Shown here one piece after another: positions 31,276 to 44,517 of a stretch of DNA of 64,000 nucleotides. Under the pieces are notes generated by a model, which was not told the origin of the DNA, made no database searches, and saw only the letters and a program-made list of their open reading frames with translations. Where the stretch lies: the NCBI RefSeq assembly GCF_030053115.1, contig NZ_CP125619.1, positions 435,001 through 499,000 of the forward strand, given 5' to 3'. Each line of letters starts with the position of its first letter. Positions within the stretch are counted from its first letter, which is position 1. This DNA is from Pseudomonas svalbardensis. GTDB taxonomy: Bacteria; Pseudomonadota; Gammaproteobacteria; Pseudomonadales; Pseudomonadaceae. The translations under genes and the position numbers were made by a program.

Positions 31276-32197
31276 CGGTCTTCCAGAAAGGGTAAAAGTT
31301 GAACCATTGTTGGGGCGCTTCAAGGCAATAGTGACCCAAGCGTTCGGCATAGCGGGAGGCCCACTGATGAATGACCTGCTCGCGGTCGCTGCGCTTCCAC
31401 ACCACAGCCTCGGCGAACGGTTCGAGGGTCAGTCGATAGTCGCCCGCCGGCTTCTTCAGGCACAGCATCAGGTTGATCGGGCATTTCAGCAGACCGGCCA
31501 GCAACCATGGCCCCTGAGGGAACGCGGCTTGATGGCCGAGGAAGTCCACCGTCACGCTGCGCCCGCCGTGCAGCGGCACGCGATCGCCGGCAATCGCCAG
31601 CCATTCGCCGCGCTCCAGGCGTTCATGGAGTTGCAGCATGATCAGCGGGTCCAGCTCGCTGACCTGAATCAGTCGCAAATTGGTCGCGCCGGCTTCACCC
31701 AGCAAGCGATTGAATTGCTCAGCATGCTTGGTGTGCACCAGCACGTTCATCGTGACTTTTTCGCCGATCTCGGCCAGCGCACGGCAGACCTCGAGATTAC
31801 CCAAATGCGCGCCTACCAGCATCTGCCCGCGGGTGCCGCGCAGTTGATTGCGCAGCAATGCCGGGTCGATGATTTCGATCTGCTCGATGCTCAGTTTGCC
31901 GTTCCATACGTCGAGCTTGTCGAGCATGGAATCGGCGAAGGCCATGAACTGTCCGAAGACTCGCCAATGGGTCGGGCGCAATTCATTGCGACCACTCCAG
32001 TCAGCTAGCCGCTGCTGGTATTGCCAGGCGCTGTGACGGGCGCTGCGCCCGAACAGGAAAAAGTACAGGACGATGCCGTACAGCAGCGGGCTCAGCAGCC
32101 GACGGCCCAAGACTTTTGCGCAGAGCGCGGTGAACTTCATCAGCCAGAAACTACCGCGCTCCTGGCGGTCAGCCCAGTGTTCCTTGTCTGCGCTCAT
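31256..32197 (-). CDS. LpxL/HtrB-type lysophospholipid acyltransferase (APE)
   Basis: A 313-aa inner-membrane acyltransferase. An N-terminal hydrophobic segment (LLSPLLYGIVLYFFLFG, about 35-50) precedes the catalytic motif GAHLGNLEV, with His131 and Glu136. AIAGDRVPLHGG and FPQGPWLLAGLL are typical of the LpxL/M family. It should add an acyl chain to the glycolipid-like anchor of the polyene. The ATG overlaps the glycosyltransferase stop (ATGA). In other APE clusters glycosyltransferase and acyltransferase can be one protein; here they are two. Confidence 0.87.
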   Translation of the reverse strand: MSADKEHWADRQERGSFWLMKFTALCAKVLGRRLLSPLLYGIVLYFFLFGRSARHSAWQYQQRLADWSGRNELRPTHWRVFGQFMAFADSMLDKLDVWNGKLSIEQIEIIDPALLRNQLRGTRGQMLVGAHLGNLEVCRALAEIGEKVTMNVLVHTKHAEQFNRLLGEAGATNLRLIQVSELDPLIMLQLHERLERGEWLAIAGDRVPLHGGRSVTVDFLGHQAAFPQGPWLLAGLLKCPINLMLCLKKPAGDYRLTLEPFAEAVVWKRSDREQVIHQWASRYAERLGHYCLEAPQQWFNFYPFWKTDDDANA

Positions 32198-32928
32198 GCT
32201 CGCCACCGTCGCCAGAGAATCACTGGAGCCCGCAGCAACATGCCGAAGAACAACCGGGTGTGCATGCTCGTAATCAGCACGTTGTCGTGGAACAGGCGGA
32301 AATGCGAGACGCCATCCAGCGGGTAACGGACTTTGGTTTGCAGCCATTGCATGGGGAGATTGCGCCAGGCCAGTCGTACGAGAATGTCCGAGTCGAAGTC
32401 CATGCGCTTGCCGATCTTGGCCGAATCGATCAGCGCCAGGGTCGGTGGTAACGGATAGACGCGGAAGCCGCACATGGAATCGCGAATCTGCAACGAGAGG
32501 GTGTTGATCCAGACCATGACGTGGGTCAGGTAACGGGCGTACAAACGACCTTTCGGCACGCTGGCGTCGTATCGCGGATAGCCGCAGATCACCGCCTCGG
32601 GATGGGCACGTGACAGTTCAATGAAGGTCTGGACGTCTTGCAGATCATGCTGGCCGTCGGCATCCACCTGCAAGGCATGGCTGAAGCCCAGGCGCGAGGC
32701 TTCGCGCATGCCAGTCATGACCGCGCCACCCTTGCCCTGGTTGGCGCCGAGCCGGATCAGGAACACCTTGTCGCGCCGGGCCAGTTGATCGAGCACCTTT
32801 GCGCAGGCCGGGCTGCTGGCATCGTCCACCAAAATGCATGGCAGGCTGCTGGCGAGCAGCGCATCAACCACCGTGGTGATGGCGGTTTCGTGGTTGTAGA
32901 CCGGGATGATTGCGCAGGGGCTATGCAT
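32194..32928 (-). CDS. Family 2 glycosyltransferase (APE)
   Basis: GT2-family enzyme of 244 aa. The nucleotide-sugar fold is seen in CAIIPVYNHETAI, LVDDASSPA, NQGKGGAVMTGM and the DxD-like VDADGQHD. It probably attaches a sugar in the lipid anchor of the aryl polyene. I start it at the ATG at 32928, eight bases inside the ligase/dehydratase gene, because the preceding open frame has no GT character. Confidence 0.88.
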   Translation of the reverse strand: MHSPCAIIPVYNHETAITTVVDALLASSLPCILVDDASSPACAKVLDQLARRDKVFLIRLGANQGKGGAVMTGMREASRLGFSHALQVDADGQHDLQDVQTFIELSRAHPEAVICGYPRYDASVPKGRLYARYLTHVMVWINTLSLQIRDSMCGFRVYPLPPTLALIDSAKIGKRMDFDSDILVRLAWRNLPMQWLQTKVRYPLDGVSHFRLFHDNVLITSMHTRLFFGMLLRAPVILWRRWRA

Positions 32929-34603
32929 CGCCTGCAGCCTCCAGCAAGATCCGCCCACTGGAGCAGGTCGCGGTCTCGTTGCGATAGGCGAAATACAACT
33001 TGTTGCGCGTCGGATCGAAGCGCAGGTGCAGCTGGACTTCATCGCCCGGGCGCACCAGTTGCTGGAATTTCAGCACTTCCATGCCCGCGAATTTTGCTGG
33101 CAGTTCCATCAATTGCTGGCCCAGCGTGAGCGCCCATTCCACTTGCACCACGCCGGGTAATACTGGCGCCTGGGGGAAGTGACCGCTGAAGTAGGCGAGG
33201 TCGGGAGGTACCACCAGTTGCAGGCTCCATTCGCCATCGACTTCGACTTGATCCAGCACTTCCGGCGCCTTTGGACGCGGCGCCAGCAGCAGGGCTTCAA
33301 CGGTGGCCTGGGGCAGTTTGCCCTGAGCGTTCAGCGGCAGTTGCCGCAGCAGGCGCCAGCGTCGTGGCAGGGCCAGGGCTTCGCAATGCTGGCTCAAATG
33401 CTGACGCAGTTCTTGCGTGAGGGTGCGTCGACCCTGATTGCGCAAGGCATGCAGGCCTGACTCGGTCAGCACCAGCAGCGCCCCTAATGAGGCGCGGTTT
33501 TCCTGGACCACGCCAAGACGCGCTTCGGCGACCCAGTCGTGGGCTGTGAGTGCCTGTTCCAACATCGGTAGCGAGATACGTTTTTCTTCCAGTTTGACGA
33601 TCCGATCCAGCCGTCCGAGCAGTTCGAATCGGCCGTCGGCAGCGATTCGCGCGGCATCCGCGGTGTGTTCGATATGCCCGGGCGGCAAGTAAGGCGAAGC
33701 AATGAGCAGGGCGCCGTCGCTGTCCTGGCTCAACTCGATGTCAGCAAAGGGCTGCCAGAGCGCGTGGCCTTGACGCCAGGCGATGCCGCCGGTTTCCGAG
33801 CTGCCGAGGATTTCTGTGGGCCATTGCTGCAGGCGTTGCTGAAGGCTTTGTGCGGCCTCGGCCGGCAGGGCGCCGCCGGAGGAAAACACTCGGCGAACTG
33901 CACTTAATGCGGGCCAGTCGAGGTTGTCGCCCATGCGCTTGAGCAGCGCCGGGCTGGCGACCCAGGCGAACACCGGGTGTTCGCGGCTGGCGCGCTGCAA
34001 GTCTTCAGGGAAGGCCAGCTGCTTGCGCACAAACGAGCGCCCGGCGCACAGCGGCCACAGCACGCGGAACAGCAATCCGTAGATATGTTGAGTGGCGACG
34101 CTGCCGATGATGCAAGCCGCGCCAAGATCGGCGCCCCAGAGCAGTTCCAGCGCTTCGACTTCATTGGCCAGTTGGCGCAGGGTTTTGTCGATGCGCTTGG
34201 GTTCGCCACTGGAGCCGGACGTGCACAGGCTCAGCGAACAGCGATCCAGATCCAGTGCGGCCGCCATCAATGGCGGTTGCCGGTAATCGCTAAGGTGTGC
34301 GTCATCGGCCTGATCGGTCAGCCATAGATCGACTTCGGTCGACCAGCGCTGGCGAGTCTGGGCTTGCAGGTCTGCGGGCAGCAGCACGCTGACTCCGGCG
34401 CGCCAGGCACCGAGCAGGGCAATCGCCAGGTCAGCGGCGTCCTCAAGGTGCACGGCAATACGCCGCGCCCCCTGGGCTTTCAGGCCGGCGGCGAGGCTTA
34501 ACGCCTGTTCGCACAGTTGCGCGTGATTCAGAGCCGGTTCGGCCGTCACGGCACGTTCCGGTTGCGCCTTGAGCAACAGGTGCTCAAGTTTTATCCAATT
34601 CAT
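32921..34603 (-). CDS. Acyl-ACP/CoA ligase fused to a hotdog dehydratase (APE)
   Basis: A 560-aa two-domain protein. Residues 1 to about 440 are an AMP-forming acyl-ACP ligase with the ATP loop [13 protein letters not shown] (125-137), expected to load the aromatic starter on an ACP. From about 449 a FabA/FabZ-like hotdog domain follows, with [20 protein letters not shown] and a catalytic-type His near 475. In studied APE systems the ligase (ApeH) and the second dehydratase (ApeI) are treated as separate proteins; here they are one chain. The start is an ATGA overlap with the COG4648 gene. Confidence 0.87.
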   Translation of the reverse strand: MNWIKLEHLLLKAQPERAVTAEPALNHAQLCEQALSLAAGLKAQGARRIAVHLEDAADLAIALLGAWRAGVSVLLPADLQAQTRQRWSTEVDLWLTDQADDAHLSDYRQPPLMAAALDLDRCSLSLCTSGSSGEPKRIDKTLRQLANEVEALELLWGADLGAACIIGSVATQHIYGLLFRVLWPLCAGRSFVRKQLAFPEDLQRASREHPVFAWVASPALLKRMGDNLDWPALSAVRRVFSSGGALPAEAAQSLQQRLQQWPTEILGSSETGGIAWRQGHALWQPFADIELSQDSDGALLIASPYLPPGHIEHTADAARIAADGRFELLGRLDRIVKLEEKRISLPMLEQALTAHDWVAEARLGVVQENRASLGALLVLTESGLHALRNQGRRTLTQELRQHLSQHCEALALPRRWRLLRQLPLNAQGKLPQATVEALLLAPRPKAPEVLDQVEVDGEWSLQLVVPPDLAYFSGHFPQAPVLPGVVQVEWALTLGQQLMELPAKFAGMEVLKFQQLVRPGDEVQLHLRFDPTRNKLYFAYRNETATCSSGRILLEAAGDA

Positions 34604-35145
34604 GGGTGGCCTCGTACCCGTTGTCGTATAAGCCATTCAATGGCAAACAGCAGGCCCATCAATCCGTAGGAAATCAGGCCGGTGTACAACATCCACCAAC
34701 TCAGCGGCGCCCAGAGGGTCAGGGCGGCGGCGAGCAAACCGTTACAGAAGAAAAACACGCACCAGACGATCGTCACCTGGCGGGTATAAACAATCGCCTT
34801 GGCCGGCAGTTGCGGTTCGCGCAATCGCGCCAGGCGTTCGATGATCGGTGGGCCATATTTCAAGCTCAGGCCAAACAGCCCGAGCATGAACGCGCTGATC
34901 AGCACCGGGTACCAGCGCAGCAGCAGCGGGCTGTCGAACAACGCCAGCAACAGGCAAAAAGCAATCGCGGTGACCGCCATCCACAAACTGCCGGGCTTGC
35001 GAGTACCGAGCAGTGCCCGGGCCAGCCACAGGCTGCCCAATAGCAGACCAAACTGCCACGGCGCGAAATGTTCCATGCCGAAATACACCGCAAAGGGGTA
35101 CAGCAGGCCCGCCAGCAGCAGGCCGAGGCCGATCAGTCGGCTCAT
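34600..35145 (-). CDS. COG4648-type membrane protein (APE)
   Basis: A 181-aa integral membrane protein with about five hydrophobic helices; the first is near residues 3-22 (LIGLGLLLAGLLYPFAVYFG). Proteins of this COG are found in many APE clusters, but their function is unknown. It has no enzymatic motif that I recognise. It overlaps the second ACP gene by ATGA and the ligase gene by ATGA. Confidence 0.8.
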   Translation of the reverse strand: MSRLIGLGLLLAGLLYPFAVYFGMEHFAPWQFGLLLGSLWLARALLGTRKPGSLWMAVTAIAFCLLLALFDSPLLLRWYPVLISAFMLGLFGLSLKYGPPIIERLARLREPQLPAKAIVYTRQVTIVWCVFFFCNGLLAAALTLWAPLSWWMLYTGLISYGLMGLLFAIEWLIRQRVRGHP

Positions 35146-35396
35146 GCGGCCGGCTGAACCAGACGGTAGACCGCCTCGACCACGTCGCTGACGGTACGCA
35201 CCGATTTGAACTCTTCGGCAGCGATTTTCTTGCCGGTCTGACGTTTGATGTGATCGATCAGGTCGACCGCGTCAATGCTGTCGATTTCCAGGTCCTGATA
35301 CAGGTTGGATTCGAGGCTTACGCGCTCGGGGTCCAGCTCGAAGAGTTCGACCAGAGCATCGCGCAGGGTGTTGAAGATGTCGTCACGAGTTTGCAT
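35142..35396 (-). CDS. Acyl carrier protein 2 (APE)
   Basis: An 84-aa acidic acyl carrier protein. The phosphopantetheine attachment Ser40 lies in LEIDSIDAVDLIDH. It carries the growing chain or the aryl starter. APE clusters typically encode two ACPs side by side, as here; nine bases separate it from the first ACP gene. Confidence 0.92.
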   Translation of the reverse strand: MQTRDDIFNTLRDALVELFELDPERVSLESNLYQDLEIDSIDAVDLIDHIKRQTGKKIAAEEFKSVRTVSDVVEAVYRLVQPAA

Positions 35397-35405
35397 GGTC
35401 CGGTC

Positions 35406-35666
35406 TCAAGCTGCCTGTTTTGCAATGACGAACGCCGCAAGGCTCGCCACGTTGCTGAAGTGATTGCGGGTGTCTTTGGCGTCGGCGTCGATTTTGATGC
35501 CGTACTTTTTCTGGATTGCCAGACCGAGTTCCAGAGCGTCTACCGAATCCAGGCCCAAACCTTCGCCGAACAGCGTCTGGTCGTCGCCGATGTCTTGTGC
35601 GCTGATGTCTTCAAGGCCCAGGGCGTCGATGATCAGTTCTTTGATTTCACGGTGTAGATCGCTCAT
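35406..35666 (-). CDS. Acyl carrier protein 1 (APE)
   Basis: An 86-aa acyl carrier protein with the attachment Ser41 in GLGLDSVDALELGLA. I start it at the ATG for MSDLHREIKELII, 14 codons inside the longest open frame; this start overlaps the end of the PlsC gene by 20 bases and has AGGAG upstream. It differs in sequence from the second ACP, so the two may have different loads. Confidence 0.92.
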   Translation of the reverse strand: MSDLHREIKELIIDALGLEDISAQDIGDDQTLFGEGLGLDSVDALELGLAIQKKYGIKIDADAKDTRNHFSNVASLAAFVIAKQAA

Positions 35667-36456
35667 CTTCGGCGAGCTCCTTAATATAGTAATGATGCAA
35701 ATAGTCATTGAGCTTGCGCGAGGCCTGAGGAGCTGGGCCCAGCGCGGCGAAGGCTTGTGGGTCTATATCGGCCCCGACACGGAAACTGAAGTGCACACGT
35801 CGTTTTGGGATCCGATACCAGGGCTCGGCCTTGGTCAGCGTGGTCGGGCTGACCTTGATGATCACTGGGGTGAGGATTTTCGCACCCCGCAGAGCGATTG
35901 CCGCAGCACCCCGATGAAAGGCCGGCGCCTGACCGGGCTGAGTGCGGGTGCCTTCAGGAAAGATGATCAGGGTCTGGCCGCTTTTCAGCGCGTCGGCAGC
36001 GGCATCGAGCATGTCCATGCTGCCGTCGTTGCTGATGTAGTCGGTGCGGCGTAGCGGGCCACGGGTAAAAGGGTTCTCCCAGAGGCTTTGCTTGACCACG
36101 CAGTTGGCGTGGCGCACCAGGCCGATCAGGAACACCACATCAATCAGCGACGGGTGATTGGCAATGATCATTTGCCCCGGTCGACCGAGTTTTTCGGCGC
36201 CCTGGATGTCGTAAGTCAGCACCCCGGTGCGAGCCATGAATCGCACAAAAAACCAGAACAGACGGGCGACGGTGTGCCGCGCTCGCCGCCGGTGTGTCCG
36301 GGCATCGCCGGGCAGGCAGTTCAGCAGCGGGAAAACCACAAGCCGCAGGCACAGCCCGCCCAACCCGAACAGGGTGAAGCTTGCGGCGGTAGCCAGCAGA
36401 CGCCAGTAATAGGCGTCGCGGTTTTTTTCGGTTACAGGTTGCGTTGCCAGGTCCAT
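35647..36456 (-). CDS. PlsC-type 1-acyl-glycerol-phosphate acyltransferase (APE)
   Basis: A 269-aa membrane acyltransferase. The HxxxxD motif is NHPSLIDVVF and the later FPEGTRT is the substrate-phosphate motif. An N-terminal hydrophobic segment lies near residues 21-45. It probably helps build the lipid anchor on which the polyene is mounted. It overlaps the upstream chain-length-factor gene by 25 bases and the ACP gene by 20. Confidence 0.88.
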   Translation of the reverse strand: MDLATQPVTEKNRDAYYWRLLATAASFTLFGLGGLCLRLVVFPLLNCLPGDARTHRRRARHTVARLFWFFVRFMARTGVLTYDIQGAEKLGRPGQMIIANHPSLIDVVFLIGLVRHANCVVKQSLWENPFTRGPLRRTDYISNDGSMDMLDAAADALKSGQTLIIFPEGTRTQPGQAPAFHRGAAAIALRGAKILTPVIIKVSPTTLTKAEPWYRIPKRRVHFSFRVGADIDPQAFAALGPAPQASRKLNDYLHHYYIKELAEDERSTP

Positions 36457-37157
36457 ACACGATTTTTCCAGGCATGTTGGCAGGTTGTCTGCTGGCCGAG
36501 CAGGGTACTCAATAGGTTCAGGGCGTGGGGCCAGTGGGCTTTGGACAACTCATCCGAGGCGCTGTTCAGGGACAGCTGCCAGTCGTTTCCGGGGGTGATC
36601 AGCAGGCCAACCGCGTAAGGGAACGGCACGTCGTCGATCCAGGTCGAGTAGGCTTCGGGCGGTTGCTCTTCGGTGACGATCAGCAGTACCGCGGGAGCGC
36701 CCTCGGAAAGCAAGGCCGCGGCCTCTAGCATGCCGTGTTCAAGGCCATCGCCGGCTGCAGCGAGGGCAGTCATTTCGCTGGTTTCACCCCGCATGATCGA
36801 CCAGAGGCCGATGATCGCGTTGTGCACGGACAGGCTGAATTGAGTCGGCGACAGCGGTTGATCGGCAGCCAGATCGCTGAGGATATCGAAAGTGCGCGGG
36901 GTTTCGCCGTGGCGAGAAATAAAGACCAACGGTAGGTCCTGGCGGCCATCGGCCAAGGGCCAGCCGACACTGAACGCCATCCGCGCCAGCCGACTGAGTC
37001 GCCGGCGCTGCATGGCCGGCAAAAACGAGACGTCGGGTGCGGCATCGCTGCTCGCAAGCACGACCGGTTGTCGGCTCCAGGCCTGCCAATCGTCCACGCT
37101 TTCGAGCCCAGGGGCCCACGCGCGCCATTGGGCGATGTTGAAATTGATCACAGACAT
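36432..37157 (-). CDS. Beta-ketoacyl synthase chain-length factor (APE), first gene of operon
   Basis: A 241-aa protein of the short ketoacyl-synthase-like family that serves as chain-length factor in APE systems (ApeC-like). It covers only the N-terminal half of a ketosynthase: MQRRRLSRLARMAF, VFISRHGE and FSLSVHNAIIGLWSI are typical. It has no catalytic Cys, as expected for a partner of the active ketosynthase. It is the first gene in the run; no transcription regulator is encoded in the operon. Confidence 0.87.
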   Translation of the reverse strand: MSVINFNIAQWRAWAPGLESVDDWQAWSRQPVVLASSDAAPDVSFLPAMQRRRLSRLARMAFSVGWPLADGRQDLPLVFISRHGETPRTFDILSDLAADQPLSPTQFSLSVHNAIIGLWSIMRGETSEMTALAAAGDGLEHGMLEAAALLSEGAPAVLLIVTEEQPPEAYSTWIDDVPFPYAVGLLITPGNDWQLSLNSASDELSKAHWPHALNLLSTLLGQQTTCQHAWKNRVWTWQRNL

Positions 37158-37511
37158 TCATCCCGCCCTTGCGGGCTTCCTTGACGCGATGAGTCGCAAA
37201 AAACGCGAACTACCTTGCGTAGCGCTTAGCGCCGAGTGGCGCGCATTATCCCGTTGCGGCGGGCGTGTAGCAAATGATGGTTACATTTTGCTCAATGAAA
37301 TGTACCGGTTGGTTCGTGCATGGCTATCGTTTGGCCATTATCCACACTTCGGCCGGCCGATCTGCCGGCTCTGTCGGCAAGCAGTGCACGAGTTCACGGC
37401 TTTTTCCGCGCGAGATTGCACCTGACTGTGTAGTCCCGATGCCGGCGAGGTAGCTAAGCAGCGCCGTGGACTACTACACTCGGTCATTCTTTGATACACG
37501 GAGGTTTTGAC
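37158..37511. promoter_or_regulatory. Divergent APE operon/parA intergenic region
   Basis: A 354-base region without a gene; it must hold the APE operon promoter (leftward) and the parA promoter (rightward), but I could not identify convincing -35/-10 pairs. A small hairpin CCCGC/GCGGG lies at about 37163-37175 in the APE leader. Before parA, GTGTAGTCC (from about 37428) and GGACTACTACAC (near 37468-37479) form an imperfect inverted repeat about 30 bases ahead of the start. GGAGG at 37500-37504 is the parA ribosome site. The bases at about 37290-37345 are AT-richer. Confidence 0.45.
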
Positions 37512-38282
37512 ATGCGGCGCGTGGTGTTCAATCAGAAAGGTGGCGTAGGCAAATCCAGCATTGCCTGCAATCTGGCGGCGGTCAGCGCCAGCGAGGGCTA
37601 TCGCACCCTCTTGGTGGATCTCGATGCCCAGGCCAACTCCACTCAGTACCTGACGGGGCTCACCGGTAATGACATTCCTATGGGCATTGCCGACTTTTTC
37701 AAACAGACCCTGTCTTCCGGACCGTTCGCGAAGAAAAACCAGGTCGATATCTACGAAACCCCGTTCGACAACCTCCACGTCATCACTGCCACTGCCGAGC
37801 TGGCTGACTTGCAGCCCAAGCTTGAGGCCAAACACAAGATCAACAAGCTGCGCAAATTGCTCGAGGAACTGGACGGCGATTACGACCGGATTTACCTCGA
37901 CACCCCGCCAGCGCTGAATTTCTACGCGGTATCTGCGTTGATTGCCGCTGATCGTGTACTTATTCCCTTCGATTGCGACAGCTTCTCGCGTCAGGCGCTG
38001 TACGGCCTTTTGGCGGAAATCGAAGAATTGAAGGATGACCATAACGAGGGGCTGGAAGTCGAAGGTATCGTAGTCAACCAGTTCCAGGCTCGCGCCAGTC
38101 TGCCCCAGCAAATCCTCGACGAACTGATCGCCGAAGGCCTGCCGGTATTACCGGTGTACCTGAGCAGCTCGGTGCGCATGCGTGAATCCCACCAGGCCAA
38201 CACGCCGCTGATCCACCTCGATCCGCGTCATAAGCTGACGCAGCAATTCGTCGATCTGCACAACCTGCTGGAAAATGCCTGA
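37512..38282 (+). CDS. ParA-family ATPase (orphan)
   Basis: A 256-aa deviant Walker A ATPase: [20 protein letters not shown] has the signature Lys of the KGGVGKSS motif at the very N-terminus. Later motifs are [14 protein letters not shown] and IYLDTPPAL. There is no N-terminal DNA-binding extension and no adjacent parB, so it is not the chromosome-partition ParA. Such orphan ParAs position other cargo in some bacteria. I chose the ATG at 37512, behind GGAGG. It is convergent with trxC; the stops are seven bases apart. Confidence 0.88.
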   Translation: MRRVVFNQKGGVGKSSIACNLAAVSASEGYRTLLVDLDAQANSTQYLTGLTGNDIPMGIADFFKQTLSSGPFAKKNQVDIYETPFDNLHVITATAELADLQPKLEAKHKINKLRKLLEELDGDYDRIYLDTPPALNFYAVSALIAADRVLIPFDCDSFSRQALYGLLAEIEELKDDHNEGLEVEGIVVNQFQARASLPQQILDELIAEGLPVLPVYLSSSVRMRESHQANTPLIHLDPRHKLTQQFVDLHNLLENA

Positions 38283-38289
38283 CTGCTCT

Positions 38290-38724
38290 TCAGATCCCTT
38301 GGCTACGTAACCAGCTCATCAACTGCGGTAACGGGAAGGCGCCGCTCTGTCGTGCCACTTCCCGACCGTTCTTGAACAGAATCAGACTCGGGATCGAACG
38401 GATCCCCAACTGCGCCGACAGCTGCTGGTTTGCCTCGCTGTCCAGCTTGGCCAGTCGACACTTGCCCGCCAATTGCACCGCCGCCTGCTCGAACACCGGC
38501 GCAAACGACTTGCACGGCCCACACCAATCCGCCCAAACGTCCACCAGCAGCGGCAGATCACCTTTGATCTGGCTGGCGTAATCGCTTTGCTTCAGTTCGA
38601 AGGGTTTATTCAGCAGGACTTCGGCTTTGCAGCGGCCGCATTTTGGATGGTCGTTGAGGCGTTCGGCGGGGATGCGGTTGAGGCCGTTGCAGTGGGGGCA
38701 GGGGACGAGGAGTGGGTCGGTCAT
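38290..38724 (-). CDS. trxC: Thioredoxin 2 (TrxC)
   Basis: A 144-aa thioredoxin with an extra N-terminal zinc-binding domain: CPHCNGLNR and CGRC supply the four Cys. The redox site is WADWCGPCKSF. This domain order separates TrxC from TrxA. It acts as a cytoplasmic protein disulfide reductase, in E. coli under OxyR control; no OxyR site was identified here. Confidence 0.95.
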   Translation of the reverse strand: MTDPLLVPCPHCNGLNRIPAERLNDHPKCGRCKAEVLLNKPFELKQSDYASQIKGDLPLLVDVWADWCGPCKSFAPVFEQAAVQLAGKCRLAKLDSEANQQLSAQLGIRSIPSLILFKNGREVARQSGAFPLPQLMSWLRSQGI

Positions 38725-38919
38725 GCGGATGATCCTGTAAAGAAGCCGATGACCCCTATGTGGAGACGTTTGCTCATATTTTCAATCGGGCAGCGTCTGG
38801 CGATAAAACTAGGCTGAGTTGTACTGGGCGAGACCGTTGGTCTGCTCAGTATTATCGCAACTTGCGATATTTTTTGTCTGTGATTAACTCCCCATAGCAG
38901 AATGCGATAAGGATGTTGC
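38725..38919 (+). promoter_or_regulatory. higBA control region with palindromic operator
   Basis: The region between trxC and the toxin gene contains a perfect palindrome, TATCGCAA-C-TTGCGATA, at 38853-38869. A half site TGCGATA follows at 38903-38909, immediately before the ribosome site AAGGA (38909-38913) of the toxin gene. This spacing fits binding of the antitoxin or toxin-antitoxin complex to shut off transcription and perhaps translation initiation. trxC also needs a leftward promoter in this region. Confidence 0.65.
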
Positions 38920-39216
38920 ATGCATGTGTTCACCGAAAAACCAATCCATGAAGCCAAGGAAAAGTGGCCGCGGGCAGCCAATGCACTGGAGCAGTGGTAT
39001 CGACTTGCCAAAGGGAGTAACCCGGGAGATTTCGCGGCGATGAAGTCGATTTTCCCCGCGACTGACAAAGTCGGCGAGTTTCATGTGTTCGACATTGGTG
39101 GCAACAAGTTGCGGCTGATCGCTTTTGTCAGGTATCGGTCTCAAAAGCTTTATATAAAGCATGTGCTGGATCACCGCGAATATGACCGCGGTAAATGGAA
39201 GGAGCTAAGGGCATGA
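38920..39216 (+). CDS. higB: HigB-family mRNA interferase toxin
   Basis: A 98-aa HigB-type (RelE superfamily) toxin. ALEQWYRLAKGSNPGDF and VFDIGGNKLRLIAFVRY followed by LYIKHVLDHREYDRGKW match the family in order and spacing, including the C-terminal HxEYD-K-W pattern. It should cut mRNA on the ribosome when not bound by HigA. As usual for hig modules, the toxin gene comes first, overlapping the antitoxin start by ATGA. Confidence 0.9.
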   Translation: MHVFTEKPIHEAKEKWPRAANALEQWYRLAKGSNPGDFAAMKSIFPATDKVGEFHVFDIGGNKLRLIAFVRYRSQKLYIKHVLDHREYDRGKWKELRA

Positions 39217-39614
39217 GTGTTCTGATCAAAAAAGCTGCCGAGCATTGGGAGTTCGTCTCGCCATTGCTTCGAAAACCGAAAAACGAAGACGACTATGACA
39301 TTTTGGCGCAGGCACTTGATGAATTGCTTGAGATGACCGGGGATGATGAGTCGCACCCGTTGATGAGCTTGGTGGACATCATCGGCGACTGGATTGCAGA
39401 GTGGGATCGTGAGCATCACCCCATGCGCGAGGCCTCTGGTGCAGAGGTTCTCGGCTACATGATGCGCGAACACGGATTGAGCCAAAGCGATCTGCCCGGC
39501 GTCGGCACCCAATCGGTGGTATCCGAGATCTTGAGCGGCAAGCGTCAGCTCAACCTGCGGCAGATCCGCTGGTTGGCCGAGCGCTTCGGAGTGTCGGTGG
39601 AGACCTTTATCTGA
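39213..39614 (+). CDS. higA: HigA-family antitoxin with HTH domain
   Basis: A 133-aa antitoxin. The N-terminal part is helical and acidic; the C-terminal part is an HTH: LGYMMREHGLSQSDLPGVGTQSVVSEILSGKR, given in parts, with recognition helix near QSVVSEILSG. It should bind HigB and the palindrome upstream of higB. I chose the ATG overlapping the toxin stop. Its own stop lies six bases from the convergent selO stop, leaving no room for a separate terminator. Confidence 0.9.
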   Translation: MSVLIKKAAEHWEFVSPLLRKPKNEDDYDILAQALDELLEMTGDDESHPLMSLVDIIGDWIAEWDREHHPMREASGAEVLGYMMREHGLSQSDLPGVGTQSVVSEILSGKRQLNLRQIRWLAERFGVSVETFI

Positions 39615-39620
39615 TCGGGT

Positions 39621-41119
<1,499 letters not shown>

Positions 41120-41132
41120 AGGGATAAGCCGG

Positions 41133-44483
<3,351 letters not shown>

Positions 44484-44517
44484 AGAGACCGATCGAAAAC
44501 GAGACGAAGAATGGAGT

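Noticed and set aside
35013..35657. Plus-strand frame antisense to the ACP genes
   Set aside because: The two ACP genes with their Ser motifs are certain and this frame is the reverse of their codons.
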